Source of the DNA: Streptomyces griseus
Lineage (GTDB): Bacteria > Bacteroidota > Bacteroidia > Chitinophagales > Chitinophagaceae
Assembly: GCA_943323705.2 (NCBI GenBank)
Contig: CALPIT020000152.1
Location: forward strand, 1-6,241
DNA: 6,241 bases
Direction: 5' to 3'
Shown: piece after piece, positions 5,809-6,241 of the stretch
How positions within the stretch are numbered: the first letter of the stretch is position 1
How the letters are laid out: the number at the start of each line of letters is the position of its first letter
Program-made: the position numbers and the translations under genes
The notes under the pieces: model-generated
The model's database searches: none
Told to the model about the DNA's origin: nothing
Seen by the model: only the letters and a program-made list of their open reading frames with translations

Positions 5809-6241
5809 TTATTTTACATCCATTAATTCTACACTTCTATTTATAAAACTGGTAAGATGATTTCCCGTCAGCAAACCTTGAGAAAGCAAAGCTAAATCCG
5901 AAAGATTTTTTACCAGCTTTTCTTGTTTAGCAGCATCTGATTCTGCAAGAATGTTTTTAAATAATGGATGGTTACCATTAATAGTCATATATACTTCATC
6001 AGGCATATTAGCATACCAAGCAGCCATCCCTCCTCCTACTGCAGCCATGTCTTTCATTCTTCTCATTTGCTCCGGGCGTGTAGCCGTTACCGGTACCGAA
6101 TCTACATTCAATCCTTTTATTTCAACTTGAAGATGTAAGCCTTCGTGTGGCTTGTCAAACAATGATTTTAATTTTTCCGCTTCTTCTTTACTCAACACAC
6201 TGTCATTGGATTCTGATTTATCAATCAGGTTATCCGTAATA
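5809..6241 (-). CDS. htpG: Molecular chaperone HtpG (Hsp90), C-terminal fragment
   Basis: ATP-dependent cytosolic chaperone that works as a homodimer; only the last 143 residues are in the window and the reading frame stays open through base 6241. The visible part is the end of the middle domain and the C-terminal dimerisation domain of the Bacteroidota form. It starts with a charged helix (SKEEAEKLKSLFDKP, about 17-31), then EQMRRMKDMAAVGGGMAAW (57-75), which matches the E-F-M-R-R-M-K-E-M plus Gly/Met-rich stretch of relatives, then VYMTINGNHPLFKNIL (83-98) and the closing helices LSDLALLSQGLL and SFINRSVELM. A GTG at 6198 is an internal Val codon, not a start. It ends in TAA 5 bp from the palindrome and converges on recJ. 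The ATPase domain lies outside the window, so its state cannot be judged. Confidence 0.9.
   Translation of the reverse strand, partial: ITDNLIDKSESNDSVLSKEEAEKLKSLFDKPHEGLHLQVEIKGLNVDSVPVTATRPEQMRRMKDMAAVGGGMAAWYANMPDEVYMTINGNHPLFKNILAESDAAKQEKLVKNLSDLALLSQGLLTGNHLTSFINRSVELMDVK

Noticed and set aside
6196..6198. GTG as the start of a separate 129-residue gene
   Set aside because: The frame stays open to the window edge, and the residues before it (LIDKSESNDS) continue the HtpG middle/C-terminal region.

Overview
The window looks like ordinary core chromosome of an AT-rich member of the Bacteroidota. A Chitinophagales/Sphingobacteriales-type lineage is possible, but that rank is inference. 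The evidence is the BamD lipoprotein gene followed by the Bacteroidota-type Rpb6/omega gene, an OmpA protein with thrombospondin type-3 calcium repeats, TAnnTTTG-type promoter boxes, and no Shine-Dalgarno sequences ahead of the genes. No RNA gene, CRISPR array, transposase or phage gene was seen.

Left block, minus strand (1-2844): an OmpA-family outer-membrane protein gene (2844->1231) has its own good promoter and ends at a strong intrinsic terminator (1202->1176). Next comes bamD (1092->262), whose 3' end overlaps the start of rpoZ (293->beyond the left edge) by 32 bp. Two of these three genes concern the outer membrane: BamD belongs to the machine that inserts beta-barrels, and the OmpA protein is a likely client of it. 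The third encodes a small RNA polymerase subunit.

Middle block, plus strand (3093-5758): a long-chain polyprenyl diphosphate synthase gene is followed after 2 bp by recJ, which starts with TTG. This is a two-gene operon, probably translationally coupled, that joins isoprenoid chain synthesis (quinone or undecaprenyl-type side chains) to a DNA repair exonuclease. The 248-bp gap between this block and the divergent OmpA gene holds promoters for both directions and nothing else recognisable.

Right edge, minus strand (5809-6241): the C-terminal part of htpG (Hsp90) converges on recJ. The 50 bp between the two stop codons is almost filled by a perfect, loopless, GC-rich 38-bp palindrome. An extra copy of part of its arm lies just before it, and the recJ stop codon falls inside that copy. 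This is the most unusual element of the window.

I found no convincing previously undescribed multi-gene system. The points worth a second look are the palindrome, the overlapping bamD/rpoZ genes, a shared promoter word, and an OmpA domain with altered peptidoglycan-binding residues and many cysteines.
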